Assembly (NCBI GenBank): GCA_030248135.1
Contig: JASANC010000914.1
Span: 1-64,000, forward strand
Source: Theristus sp. LFF4_11
Lineage: Eukaryota > Nematoda > Chromadorea > Monhysterida > Xyalidae
Direction of reading: 5' to 3'
DNA length: 64,000 bases
Each line of letters begins with the position of its first letter. The first letter of the stretch is position 1. The translations under genes and the position numbers were made by a program. Below are positions 50,797 through 63,172 of this stretch, one piece after another. The notes beneath the pieces were generated by a model that saw nothing but the letters and a program-made list of their open reading frames with translations, was not told where the DNA came from and did not search any database.

Positions 50797-51442
50797 ATGA
50801 CTGTGAACTTTTTTAACACAAGAATATTGTTGTCACGCATTTGACACGCCCATAAATCTCGGATAAATATATATAGTGGGACATGACTTTATTGCATGTC
50901 ATGATAATGTGCACTACTTTGTGTGCATGATGATAATTTCAGCGTTATTTTTGGCAAAACTCACTTTCCATATGCACTCATATCAACATGAGACAAATCG
51001 GAGTTACACATCCGTTGCGGTGCACGCAAATGTTTGCAGATAATGCGCTTAAACATAAAAATATGACCGTGTGCTGCTGGATAATATCTGCTTGACGGCA
51101 GATTGTTATCAAAGTTCTTTGGAAGTTTCTCAGAAACCAACAACAACAGAAAACGAAATTAGCAACAACAAAAAGTTTTCTCTGTTTAAAAGTTTTTTCT
51201 TCGCCGTGCGCCAAAAAAATGTGTACTCTTTTTTCAAGTTTGTTTAACCGGAGGTGAACAAGCATAACCACAGTGTCATGCCAAATTCCAAGTTCAAAAA
51301 TTACATTTTGCTATGTTTTACATATTTTGACAACATATGCAGACTATGTCGAAACAACCATGCGTTTATTTTACCATATGTTACCGTAGTCCAGCGAAGA
51401 CTTATGGAACACACGTTGAAATGCCATTATAACTGACATGTA

Positions 51443-51843
51443 CAGGGTGATCCAAACGTCAAATTTTAAAGCGCTTGAGCAGACCAACAGTGACCGGCCA
51501 CTGCATTGCAAAGTTGCAATTGAAAAGTTCAAAGTTCATTGAAAACAACGGTGGACACATTGAACAGTTTAAACAAGTAAAATTAAAAAAAATCATAGAG
51601 CAGATGACAGTGAAACAGAAGACGATGTGATACTGCAAGAAGAAAACTTGAAAGAAGATTTGACGACCCATGCTTAAAATGTAAAATTTTGTATTAAAGT
51701 ACCGCAGTGCGTAAACATATCTTTTTTTTGCTGACACAACAAATGGCAACCAAATGATTTTAAGTGGTGCAAATTTCAGCTTCAGACATTAATGTAGTCG
51801 CGAGATCGAAGCGTTTTAAAAATTGATGTTTTTGATCACCCTG
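51443..51843. mobile_element. Deleted mariner-type element with transposase 3' tail
   Basis: Left CAGGGTGATCCAAACGTCAA and right (complement) CAGGGTGATCAAAAACATCA are inverted repeats continuing through TTTTAAA(G/A)CGCTT. TA flanks both. The plus strand near 51527-51570 encodes FIENNGGHIEQF, the ENNGGHIE signature found at the C-terminus of mariner-type transposases. Only the 3' part remains in 401 bp. Confidence 0.8.
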
Positions 51844-52644
51844 TACATACATATGTACTGTGCACGTATCAAAAACGGTTCTGGTGCTAATGAGGCAAAG
51901 CACAAAACTGAACGCTGAATTTTTAAAATTATGTCAAGGTAACAAGTAAAAATTGCACCGGTGCGGGCGCGCAAAGTGTCTTTGTTTTATTTATTTATGC
52001 AGTTGACGGACACACACGTCTTGTACGGTATGCAGTATGGCATAGGCCATCTTGAATATTTTCGGATGACTCTCTGGACGGCAAAATCTGTTTGCCTCAC
52101 TCTCTTTAAAATGCACTTTATATTATTTTTATGGCGACACAAATTGCCGCCCGCTCTCCGACACATACACCGGGGAATTATGGATGCATTTCCGACGCTA
52201 TATAGAGCGTTTGCAATCACTATAAAAATAATAACAAAACATATACAAACATGACCATACACGCGAAAAGATGTGCGCAAAGCCGCTAATATGTGCATGA
52301 TTTGTTTGTGTATGCCCCGAAAATGGTGATGAGAAATATATATAAAATAAAGTGGAAGCACCGTTGCCTTGTACATCAGCAAAACCATATCGCTGTTGTA
52401 CCTCCTCATTTTATGGACATGTATCTGCTAGCGGATGGGCGTACGGAGATGAAAATGAAATGAAATTATTTTTTCAATCATGATTAAGATTACATTTAGA
52501 GTTTGTGCCTGTGTGCGGGATGTAATAACGGACCTACTGTGTATATCTACAGTAGATTTACATTCGCAAAACTGCTAATATAAGCCAACAACAACTCCTG
52601 AAGAGTCTTTTTGAAAATGTGTACTTTAAAGTGAGATACATGTA

Positions 52645-52647
<3 letters not shown>

Positions 52648-52677
<30 letters not shown>
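52648..52677. repeat. (TA)n microsatellite
   Basis: About 15 TA units, followed shortly by a further CATATATATATG palindromic run. Confidence 0.9.
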
Positions 52678-52680
<3 letters not shown>

Positions 52681-55600
52681 CATATATATATGTTCATTTT
52701 GTATACATACAATATATGTACGTATATTGCATATGGCATGAATAAACACAACACATCCGTTGATGTAACACAGCGAGCAAGTTATCAAGGATTTAAACCA
52801 TAAATTTGCGCCAAATGAAAATATGGCGACGTGACACCTCAGGTCCAACCATTTTTCAAGGTGCTACGGTATCAACAAGTGTTAAAAGCATATAAGGTGT
52901 ACTGGAAAGTTGATTTTTTGGAGTTTCTTCTAGGGTACGTTCTACAGTTTTAAGTAAACGTCAGACGCAAGTTTTTTTTTCTAAAAACGGTCTCGAAACT
53001 AATAGAACATTTTGCCAAACGAATCCTTTGTCCACGGAGTAGACAAGCATGCATCTGCATGTATTAAGACCTAAACCTAAAGAATCTTAATGCGCTATGG
53101 TTCGTTGTGTTTAATCAGAACTACAAGAAATTTTCGTCCAGTCTTCTACAGCTAAAAGATTGTTGTCGCGTACTTGCATATGGCTTTAAGATCAATTGTA
53201 ATCCAATTTACAATTTACTCACATGGCCACGTCTTAAACAATGCAATGTGCACGGTACATGCAAATCAAGAGAAACAATAATGAAAAAATCATGTGAAAA
53301 TTAACCGCAGAAAGACCACCAAAAACCATGACAAACAAACAATACGTACATGTCGCATGTAAAATTGAAACTATTTTTCTATGTTCGTCTTTATTTGTTT
53401 TGCATAAACATTATGATGTGGTGAAAATATTTTAGCGTATACACTGGGGATAACATATATTGTATAAACATTCTACAATGTACATGCCAACACATAACGA
53501 AGGCCAATAAGGCTAATCATAAAAACCCGTTACGATTAAAAATGCGATTTGTGTGTTTTAAGCATCTGATCATGCTTTTTAATGACGACATAAAATTGTT
53601 GCACGTTTAATGTATACATATTTACATTTGTACACAACGCCGCTTTTGAAGCTTCCTCAAAAGCATCTACATGATGAACCTAAATTATGCATCAAATGTA
53701 CTGGTGAAGCACTGCTTGACTGTTGTTGTTGTTGGTTTTGTCAAATTTGACCGCTACATGTACATAACAACATCTAGACATAAAGCAATAAAAAGATCCC
53801 AAAATGTACATTTCATAAACTTGCATATTGCATATAAACATGTTTTTCACCCTCTCGGTTTCTCCACTGATTACTGGTTGCTGATATAATTTTGTGTCAA
53901 GACAAGAAGAAACATATACATGATTTTGGGTTATCTTCCTCATGTATAAGTTCATTTTAGAACATAAATACATATTATATTTGCAGAACCAACAGCTCTA
54001 TATGGAAAGATAGCGGGCGACAAAAATACATGCATGTATTCCCTTTAGAGAGATTAAGCATATTTCGTCGTCACAATAACTCTCTGTGCACAAGTACGCT
54101 ATAGGCATATAATATAATATAATATGTTCTAAAGATCGCGGATGTCAAGAGGCTTTTCGCAACCTTAAATTACATGCGCTTTAGACTTTGTTAAGTTTTT
54201 TTGTTCACTTGTCAGTTTGAAAATCTGATTGCAGTTGTAGACTGTGCGCCATGCGCCATAATTCAAGATCCCACAGCTTCAAAATGGCTCATATTTTTCT
54301 TCTATCAAATTATGCACTTGGGAGTTTTGAGGACAAAATTTTGTCTATTTGTGAAAGTGTACAAAAATGTTAACGTGAATCTTGTTTGATATTCAGTTTT
54401 AAATTTTATAAAGTCGCTGGAGACTTACTTACTGTATTTTATTTTAAAACTTTAGTAAACAAAACGCTTACCGTATATAGTGTATCACGTTGGGATAGTT
54501 TCAAAATTTCAATTTTAGTAAAAAAGTGCATTATGTAAAAATGTCAACCTAAGAAAAGGTGGAAGTAGAAAAAAACGAAATAAAGCGCTGTTAAGCGGAA
54601 ATGTGAATTTGACCAAATACTTTTATATTGTGCATATACATGTGCCCGATACATATCTGTAGCTATATAAATGTATGTACATACATCTATGTAGGAATTA
54701 TGTTAAAAAGCAAATGACCTAATCACGTCAGTAAAAAGGGTGATAATTTGTTAATATCGCTTATTGACAGACACAGAATCCAACAACTGACCATGTAATT
54801 TATAATTTTTGACACTTATGGATATAACAAAATGCATTCGCTGAGGCTATGAGAGAGAATAACTATACATACGTACATATTTTGTATGGAACCATAAGAT
54901 ACACTGTATATAAGGGACTGTTCGACGGAATCGTAACATTGATTACATTTGACATTCCAATATAACAGCGCGAAAATGTCATTTTTGACTTATGTAACTT
55001 TGATTTGCAGGCGTGAAATTATAATGCTGAATTGTTTTCACTTAGTCTTTTTAAATATATAATTTGACTGTTCACATCGTTTTTCAGCGACAACTGCGGA
55101 AAACGGTTTTCTGCTTGGCTGACTATGAGAATGGAAGTATCGAAGCTTCTGTCGCTGCTAATGTGAACCAGAACATGAGGTAACAGAAGCACAGCAGCAT
55201 AAAATGCAATGTGGTTCACAAGGAACAAATACAAAAAAGCAAAAATATTATTTACTGAAAAGCAAATGTTATCCACAAACACATTATAATTTCACTTCAT
55301 AATAAATGGATAACAGTGCATTAAGCAAGTCAAACTCACATAAGAAGAAGAAAAATGTCAACCAGAAATGTCATATTCATGTAAACAGCGCACTATATGG
55401 CTTATGAATAAAGTGGTTTATTTTTAAACATATGAATTTTGGTATTAGATTTCACCTGTCATGATGCAAAAGTAATGCTCATGAAAATGAAATAAGCTAA
55501 GAGCTAAATTTTTGTTGAGTAATATCATAACGTTATGTTTTGTGTACTTACCGTTTTTGATGAACCATTCTCTCTCTGTGCTACAATTATTGTATGTATA

Positions 55601-57224
55601 GCTGTTTCAAACGCAGTTGTTGTTTGATTTTAATTGAATTATTTTGAGTTTTAATATTGTAGCTTTTAAATTTCAGCATTTGAGTATCTAAAGCAGAACT
55701 TGAAAAATTAGTAATTTAATGTATTAAAAAACATACACGCATAAACTGAAACAAAAAGCTGACCAAGATACTGACCAACTCACTAAGTATGTTGGTCAGC
55801 CTTTTCTTGAGTTAGAAGTGTAACTACATTTGTAACTACAAAATAAACAAAATTATATGCTAATGCAAAACTTCATATAGTACTAGTGCCGTGTGTACTT
55901 CAGTTATTTTACTAAAGACAAAATATGAGTCCAAAAAACAAATGGTTATTTCCAGTAACACAAATCGTTTTCATCACATGAGTTTGAAAGTAGAAGAATT
56001 TGGGTTGAATTTATCTTATTTATAAAAAAGGAGAACATACACTGGCCAACAAATCTGGTCACAGGTGAGAGGTGGTTGCTTGATCAAAGGTGACATAATG
56101 CCGTGTTAAGATTGCATTCATTTATGAAAAACGACCACCCATAAATTGCAAATTGGTAAAAATCGAATTAAGAACATATTCAAATATTTTCTGATCTGAG
56201 CAAATCAATTCACGGTGTGGTAAATTTACAAAAATTTGCTGTAATCGGTTTTCACGATTGAAATTTACTCCGCGCTGTCACTTCGGCGACAAATTTTTTC
56301 TTTATTGTAATTTATGTGTATGTTCCAGCGAAAAAATGAATTGCTTTTTTTGGATATTCCTTTATGCGAGACCACTTTTTAGGGCGCCAAATGTAAATTG
56401 GAGAAAAATAAATAATTGATAATCGCGGACTAGTGATTGCGCTGCAGAATTTATACATATGAACAGATTGATTGAACATAATGAATTATGCAGCAATAAG
56501 TATACATGCAAATAACATAATTTTTGCATTTATTTCGATTACGGTACTTGAAAATTAATGTATCCCCTTATTTCTTATGCTTGAGATGGTTTATGACAAG
56601 AGTCTAATGGAAAAAATTGGAATGACAAAAATGTTCAAAAAATTGGATACGTCACGTGGCTTTTCGTTCGACATTTATTTTGCGTGTTTTTATATGTCAA
56701 AAGTTTATGAATAAAACAAATTTTGTAACAACCGAAACTGATGATTTGGCATGTCATGCTGAATTAAAATGAACAAATAACTTATTAAGTTCCTTTATTC
56801 TATCGTCTTCTGTGCATCGTGCGCTAAAGAGATGGGGAAGTTTATTTGGTTGCTTTTATAATACATATTATTGAAAATAAATTTATGAATAGATTATTCG
56901 AATTGGTAAAATTGTGATATGTTGTGGTTTTGTAATTTATTTTTCAAGAATGCAATAACATTTTTTGACAGCTTGTTTATGAAGTGTAAACGATAATGAT
57001 TACTGGTGGTGCTTTTTTGCGATTTAACAAACCAGTAGAAAATGTTGATATGAATAAAAATGGGAATAAGAAAAAATAAGTTTCATTTTTTACATTAAGC
57101 CTTGCATTATTTTTTAATGACTGAAGCTGCCTACATAAACACAGTGACGTGCGATAAAACACCAAACGGATTTTAATGAAATGTTTAACGAATAGAAACC
57201 GATGATGTACATGGATGTGCATAT

Positions 57225-57316
57225 AAAAAAAAAAAAAAATATATATAATACAAAAAAAAATAAACAATTTTGGCAAAAATACAACAAAAACTCACCGTAT
57301 TTTTTTTTTTTTTTTG
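57225..57316. repeat. Opposed poly(A) and poly(T) runs
   Basis: A-runs at about 57225-57238 and 57252-57260 face a T-run at about 57299-57315. Together they could form a short hairpin. They may be slippage products or ends of retroposed sequence; no target duplication was identified. Confidence 0.5.
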
Positions 57317-57988
57317 TTGTGTAATATTATAAAAAAAATATAAACTTGTTTATTATGAGATACAAATTTGTGCGGCGGACGGGACCGCGGGTGAGATTGA
57401 TTATTATCTATGATGCATATTTTGTCATGACGCATTACGCGTAAATGACACTGTTAAAAGCACAGCTGCAACTGCGCACCTAGTAATCGCAATTTTATTT
57501 TTTTTGTAGGACTCAGCCAGGAACAGTAACTACAGTATACCACGATATAGTGGACATTTATAAGGGTCTCGACACGAATATACGTTTATGTTTGGTGGTG
57601 TTGTATTTTGTGATGGTATTGTGGATAAAATGGCGATAAGTTCAAAACAAAATATTAATTTCATATGTATTTGAGCAATACATGCTCTACTTACACTTCC
57701 ACAGGCACATGCATCAAGATACATCTTTAAATATTGGAAGCGGAAAAGCGTAGTTCAGTAAATCAACCGTTATCAATGTGAAATAACTTTGAAAGTTTCG
57801 TGTTTCAGTACTGTGGACAAAAAGCATGTTTTCATGTTCGGTACAATAATTTTAGTGTCCATAACCTTGATGGAACTTGTCCGATACATGCATGCACATG
57901 TGGATAAACATAACATCAAACGGCAAAACTTTTTCAGTTTAATGCATCAAATTGGGCACTTAGGGTATTTAAGGCTTGGCGACATTTA

Positions 57989-58224
57989 CAGTGGCGGCCA
58001 AAAGTTTGGAAACCCCATGCGCGCGTGTCTGTGCGGTAATACACTGTATGTGCGTGCTTTTATTGTGCGTCTCTTCCCAACACATGTCAGCTTGTTTTTT
58101 TATGAACACAACAATTGCTTGTTTCAAAAATCAAAAATATTTGCTTATGTGCATAGTAATAACGCTAAAATGCGCGATATGCAGCACACGCAGGGCCGGG
58201 TTTCCAAACTTTTGGCCGCCACTG
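57989..58224. mobile_element. 236 bp Tc1-like MITE, CAGTGGCGGCC termini
   Basis: Perfect 27-base inverted ends starting CAGTGGCGGCCAAAAGTTTG are flanked by TA on both sides. The terminal motif is of the kind seen in Tc1-like elements. The interior is non-coding; the open frame 57789-58229 runs across it by chance. The similar fragment GGCGGCCAAAAGTTT at about 11230 may be a relic. Confidence 0.9.
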
Positions 58225-58577
58225 TATAATACATGCGTGTATTCACTGGTACATTTCGATATTCCGTCCTGGATCCATGTAACCAGATGTTATTATGAGT
58301 TGTGTCAAGTTTGTTAAATCATAATCGAATCACCAATGTTCTCACATGATCCAAGTATGGCTGGTCGTTAATTAACAGCGTTTACATATGTATGAGGTAA
58401 CAGGCCATTTGTAATATTGCGACGTTACATGTGCTGTATATGCAAGCATAATCATTTTTCATCAGCAAAGCAATCGTTTAAAAACAAATAAAAGCATCTA
58501 CGCCTTGACGATATGATTGCCTAAATATGAAGAAGAGCTATATTCCGGTTTGTTAAAGTGGACCGTTGTGTGAGAGG

Positions 58578-58621
58578 CACAGCGATTGATTACAATGGCA
58601 GGCTGTACCCAATCAGCGCAC
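58578..58621. repeat. CCAAT-armed palindrome (diverged)
   Basis: CACAGCGATTGATTACA and TACCCAATCAGCGCA are imperfectly inverted around a short loop. Confidence 0.45.
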
Positions 58622-59395
58622 CGTGTTCAAATATACAGGTATAACGTTATGTATGACAGCTCAGATGAAACAGCTGATACCTAGTATTTTCTATATTTCT
58701 GTTTTCTATAGAATTACGTGATGATAATTTACTATGGGTAATTAGCAATAACGTTTTTGTTGCATTATCATAATAACACAAATTAACATCAACAATATTA
58801 TTATGCTCACATTTGACGCATAATGCGCATTATATATACGCAAGTATGAGGCGGAAAATTAAATAATGAAAATAAGATGCATGAGCACCAGATATACATG
58901 TACATGTTTCCATGATGTATATACATTTGTTGTATGTTGCATTGGAACTTTATTGGCTGGATGGGATAAAAAACTATTACATGCATATTGCCATACATAT
59001 TATTGCCAATTTGTGGTGTTTTTTGGAGCGGTATAATTTCAGTTGTTTGTGTGGAGCATTTTGTCGTAAAAACGCGATCTGAAAAAAATATTTCCTATGT
59101 TTGTTATTACATTTTTACTGAATTGAAACATAATAACAATTTTGTTTCATACTGCATGGTGCAAGTAAGCCGTAAACAAATTTGTTTTTTTTCCTGGTAG
59201 TTTTACATGTCTCACAATTCGATATAAGTTTTATCGCACAATTTTTTGGTCTGAGATTCAAACAATGCATATCTGCATTGTTCCGCTTATAATGCTAACC
59301 ATACTGAAGACACATTCAGTCATCCCTAGTAACCTCATGCGTATGTATGTACATTGTATTACCTTTTAGTTGAATTAGTAACGTTGAATGGACGT

Positions 59396-59475
59396 ATGGA
59401 AAAGCCGCACAGCTGAACACTGAACGTGCTGTTTCGCGCCCGAACGTCGTCCGAATATGAATTAAAACTGAATTA
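59396..59475. repeat. Dispersed GCGCCCGAACGT repeat copy
   Basis: It shares CCGCACAG.TGAA, TGCTGTTTCGCGCCCGAACG and TCCG.ATATGAATTAAAA with 29637-29696 and the inverted copy ending 29962. A weaker match lies at 23945-24040. Function and full length are unknown. Confidence 0.65.
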
Positions 59476-59659
59476 TTATGAAAAATATTCTGATTAGTTT
59501 TGTTTTAGTTCAGATTAGTCGCAAAACTGTCCTTAGATTACGTTCAGTTTTGCTGATTTCAAGCAACATTGAAACATTCCCTCTATCCGTCCGTTCAAAA
59601 AAGGTATGTTATGACACGTTCAAAAAGAAAGATATTACATTCATGTACAATGGCATTAT

Positions 59660-60074
59660 CGCTCTTGGACAGTTTCTTTCTCAGTGACCGTTGTTTTCAA
59701 TGATCGCTTGCCAACGATGCCTGAAGCCTTGCATAGCTTGGCGATGCAGCGCCGGTTACTGTTGAACTGCTCAACGGTGGACACATTGAACAGTTTAAGC
59801 GATAAACAAAACAATTATAGTGAAACAGATGACGATGTTATATTTCCAAAAAAACTTGAATAATGATGACATGTACCCGGATGCTTGGAAGTGTAAAAAA
59901 CAGTAAAAATGCAAAAGTTTGGATAAAAGTACCAGAGTTAAACCTTTTGGCTTAATTTTTTGAACAACAAATGGGGAACCAATGACTATAAGTGGTGCAA
60001 ATTTCAGCTTTAGAGATTAACGCAGTCGCAAGATCGAAGCGTTTTAAAAATTGCCGTTCGTTTTTATCACTCTG
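59660..60074. mobile_element. Truncated relative of the 51443 mariner-type element
   Basis: Matches the 51443-51843 element from about its ENNGGHIEQF-coding part (here LNGGHIEQFKR near 59770) to a terminus with GATCGAAGCGTTTTAAAAAT and CACTCTG before TA. The left end could not be placed. Confidence 0.6.
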
Positions 60075-60689
60075 TACATAAAACAGAGAAAGAAAGACAG
60101 ATAAAAAATATTCGTGCCATAAAGAGAGAACCTAAAAACCAAAGAAAATGCACAAAAAAAGAAAAATATTGCTGAGCTGCATGCGGCTCATATTATTTTA
60201 TGACGCCAAAACGCACACACGCGCGCTATCATTATGAAATTTCATGCTTCGAACGTGCGAAAGAAAACCGAACAAAACTGTGTGTGGTGTATGTGTGTGT
60301 GCACTTTTGGCGTGCAAAAACAAATCCAAATCTTTCAGCACACAGATTCGTTGCATCACACGTGTTAAACCAATCAACGCACAGGAATAAAACGGACGCA
60401 TTTCAGCGAAAAAACGCGCAGAATCAAGCTATTGTAAAATTTAGTAATATTTTGCCGTGTTTTTCGCCATATCACACATTATTTATGTGAAATTGCAGAA
60501 ACCGAGAAAAAAAATAAGCAAACATAAAAAGATGACAGATATGCGCAAAAAAGACGATAGCAAGATGGAGATGGTTCCATGGACCATATAGTAGGAAACG
60601 GAGTGGAAATAGCATTTTTTCATAATGATAAGAACCGGTATAAAATTCGAAACACGCACGACACAAATACAATCGAAAACATTGCCAGC

Positions 60690-60739
60690 ACGCTGATTTG
60701 CTAGTTCGTGTTCTGCTAGTTCTACAACCAGTCAGCGTT
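60690..60739. repeat. CCAAT-type palindrome (diverged, long loop)
   Basis: ACGCTGATTTGCTAG and CAACCAGTCAGCGTT pair at the ends; the loop also holds two CTAGTTC copies. Confidence 0.5.
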
Positions 60740-61936
60740 CCTAATCGCAAGTCGGCTCATTCGAAAAGCGCAAGTGTGTGTGTGACTGTGTGGCAATAAA
60801 GTATCAGCTAACACACACACACATTTTTTGGTCATAAATTTATCGCCCCCAAAAATCACCTGCCAAAGTCATCTATGTTTATGCGTTATTATTGTTGTTT
60901 ACTAATGGCCAGTAAATTTATGACATGAAGAAGAATAGGCGCATTTACTATTATTAACATCATTATAGTAGTTCACATGGGCATGATTTGCAGACCTTAT
61001 CTCAGAAGTGGGTGCAAAAATACAAAGAAAGGCAGAGGGAAGAGAAAAATAGCTATAAGTTGTTAACGGAGCCCAAAAATGTGCAGTAAAAATGAAAGCT
61101 CATGATATATATATGAGCTCCTTCCCCAATGTTAAAGAACTGTAGTGCAAGATTGTGTCAGGACCATACAATGCATATAAATACGGATAGAATCTCCACG
61201 AGCCACAGGGTTTATTCGACGTATTGTACATAATTGCACATGTTTATAAAAATTATGTTCGTATCTAGATATTTACATGTATTTTCACACTGTCGAAAAA
61301 AACCCAAACAACTTTGTTTTGCTCATATTGATAAAATATGATAAACACAATCAGCAGAATAAAAGCCGTAAAACTTTTTATGCCGAGTACCGCTTGTGCT
61401 GTGTTGACTAATAAAAATGAAAATTAATAACCGCGACAAATTTTGCATTCTCGCCGAAGAAAAAAAGATAAAACAGAAACTTAACAGAGATAGCGGTCAA
61501 TTTTTCAGTTTGAGAATAACGATCTTACATGTAATGTAGACAAGGTAGTAAAAAAGTTATAAACAGTTTTTCCGCAGCTTGTCTATTATTAGCTGGTAAC
61601 AGGAGAAGGAATACTAAGGCATATTTTTATCAAAATATGCAGCTCACAAGATAAAAACTTTGCACAACAAGTCGTAAAATAAAAACAAATGTTGTAGATT
61701 TTTCAGAAAAATTGTTCTGAAATTAACATAACATTATACAGTATCAGATAGGCTTATAAAAGTTGCGCGACGTTTGAAACAAAAATTGGCAAACACAAAC
61801 ACAGTTATCCAGGAATTTAAAGCACAATAGGTTAAATCGGTATGTTTCAACTTACATATATGGAAACAAGACTGAAATCCAAGCATATTATCATAATCTA
61901 CTTCAATATAAGCATGTATGTACATGTATGTATGTA

Positions 61937-62722
61937 CAGGGTGTTTCAAAACTACAATGGGTAAAGTTCTCGTTCTACAATGGGTAAGTAAAGCTGCTCG
62001 TTCTCGAGTTTGATTCTCGAGTACAAGCCTAAAATTTTGAACAGGGCTTAAAAATGTTTGCCATTGATTGTGTTAAAATTCGATTTGAAATTCTAAAATA
62101 TCGTTGCAGATTAGCATTCAAAGTAAAAAAAAACCGGACAAATTCCTGTTTGTTTTATAGTCTGAAACTAATCCAGAGGTCTGTAAATCCAATCGTGTGC
62201 TGTTTTTGTTCAGAAAAAAAGGTGTGCAGAAGGTAATTTTTAGATGTTTTCATTTGGACTTTTTAATTTAATTTGGACAGAAGGTAATTTAACCTGTTCT
62301 AAGATCAGTGAAAGCTAGAGTTTGCTGCAAGAATAAAGAAGATGTGAAAAATCAAGGTTCAGTTTTGCCCAGACGCACATTTCAATTTTCAGATCAAGTT
62401 GGTGATTTTTCTTCAAGAAATCCTTTTTTAAAAGACTCAGCCAAAAAAAGATAAACTGAGTCTGTGACAGTTTCAGTAAATTAAAAAAAGGCAGAACTAA
62501 TGTGCAAAAACTCGTAAATTGACAATAACCGTCAGCGCGTGCATTTGTGACGGGGCGATTTGCAACCTCGAAGTTTAAAACGTGGCTGTGCTGGTGTGTC
62601 AGATGTTTTCAAATGAAATTTTGACGCAATTAATGGCAAACATTTCTTGGTGCTCCAAATGTCACACACAATGGCTGAACCAAACTCAGAACGAGCCGGT
62701 TGGCCTAGCATGAGACACCCTG
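61937..62722. mobile_element. TA-flanked CAGGGTGT element
   Basis: Left CAGGGTGTTTCAAAACTACA and right (complement) CAGGGTGTCTCATGC are short inverted ends, each with TA outside. Sub-terminal GCTCGTTCT(C)GAGTTTG(A/G)TTC is shared between both ends. No transposase is recognised in 786 bp. Confidence 0.6.
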
Positions 62723-62947
62723 TACATGTTCGCATGTTTCTTGACCTGGGTTACAACGGGTCATAAGCTTATATTCCACATCATATGTGCTTAAAATATT
62801 ATTTGCTGCATCCATATACACAGACAAACGCCAAAAACTTAAAGTTGACGAAGCACGGTATTTACCGTGTTTGGACTCGACACGATCTATGTATCGACAT
62901 CTTGGTGGTCATGAAAGATGATGTCAAGAACAACCGTGTTTCGATTT

Positions 62948-63172
62948 TCACAAATTTCGATTCACTTCAATTATTTTCTTTGAAGAATTAGGCTCTAGTT
63001 GAAGAAAGACCGTGTCGAGACGTACGTGTACACCGTAACCCGTGGACCGACAGTTTCCACATTTAACTGTATCAGCTTTTGTGTCAGCCCCGGTTATGAA
63101 CGGTCCATTTGAGCTTCTTTCATATTTGCTGCCCTTCATGTAAATGTCAAATTTATGAAAGACCTTTGTGTC
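62948..63172 (-). other. Possible coding exon of an unknown gene
   Basis: A minus-strand frame opens after a CTGCAG acceptor-like site at 63173. It reads DTKVFHKFDIYMKGSKYE, then a CGNC pair and GVHVRLDTVFLQLEP, with balanced composition unlike its AT-rich surroundings. No donor or partner exon was found with confidence. A plus-strand frame 62785-62991 overlaps its end, so at most one of them is real. Confidence 0.2.

Larger units (their letters stand above)
51844..57988. other. Long AT-rich stretch without recognised genes
   Basis: Apart from the TA microsatellite and abundant GTACATACATATG-type short palindromes, nothing can be supported. The many short frames have composition-driven residues (I, Y, F, N, K) and no splice structure. 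Confidence 0.45.

Noticed and set aside
57789..58229. 146-residue + frame
   Set aside because: Runs through both inverted ends of the 57989-58224 MITE, so it is chance.
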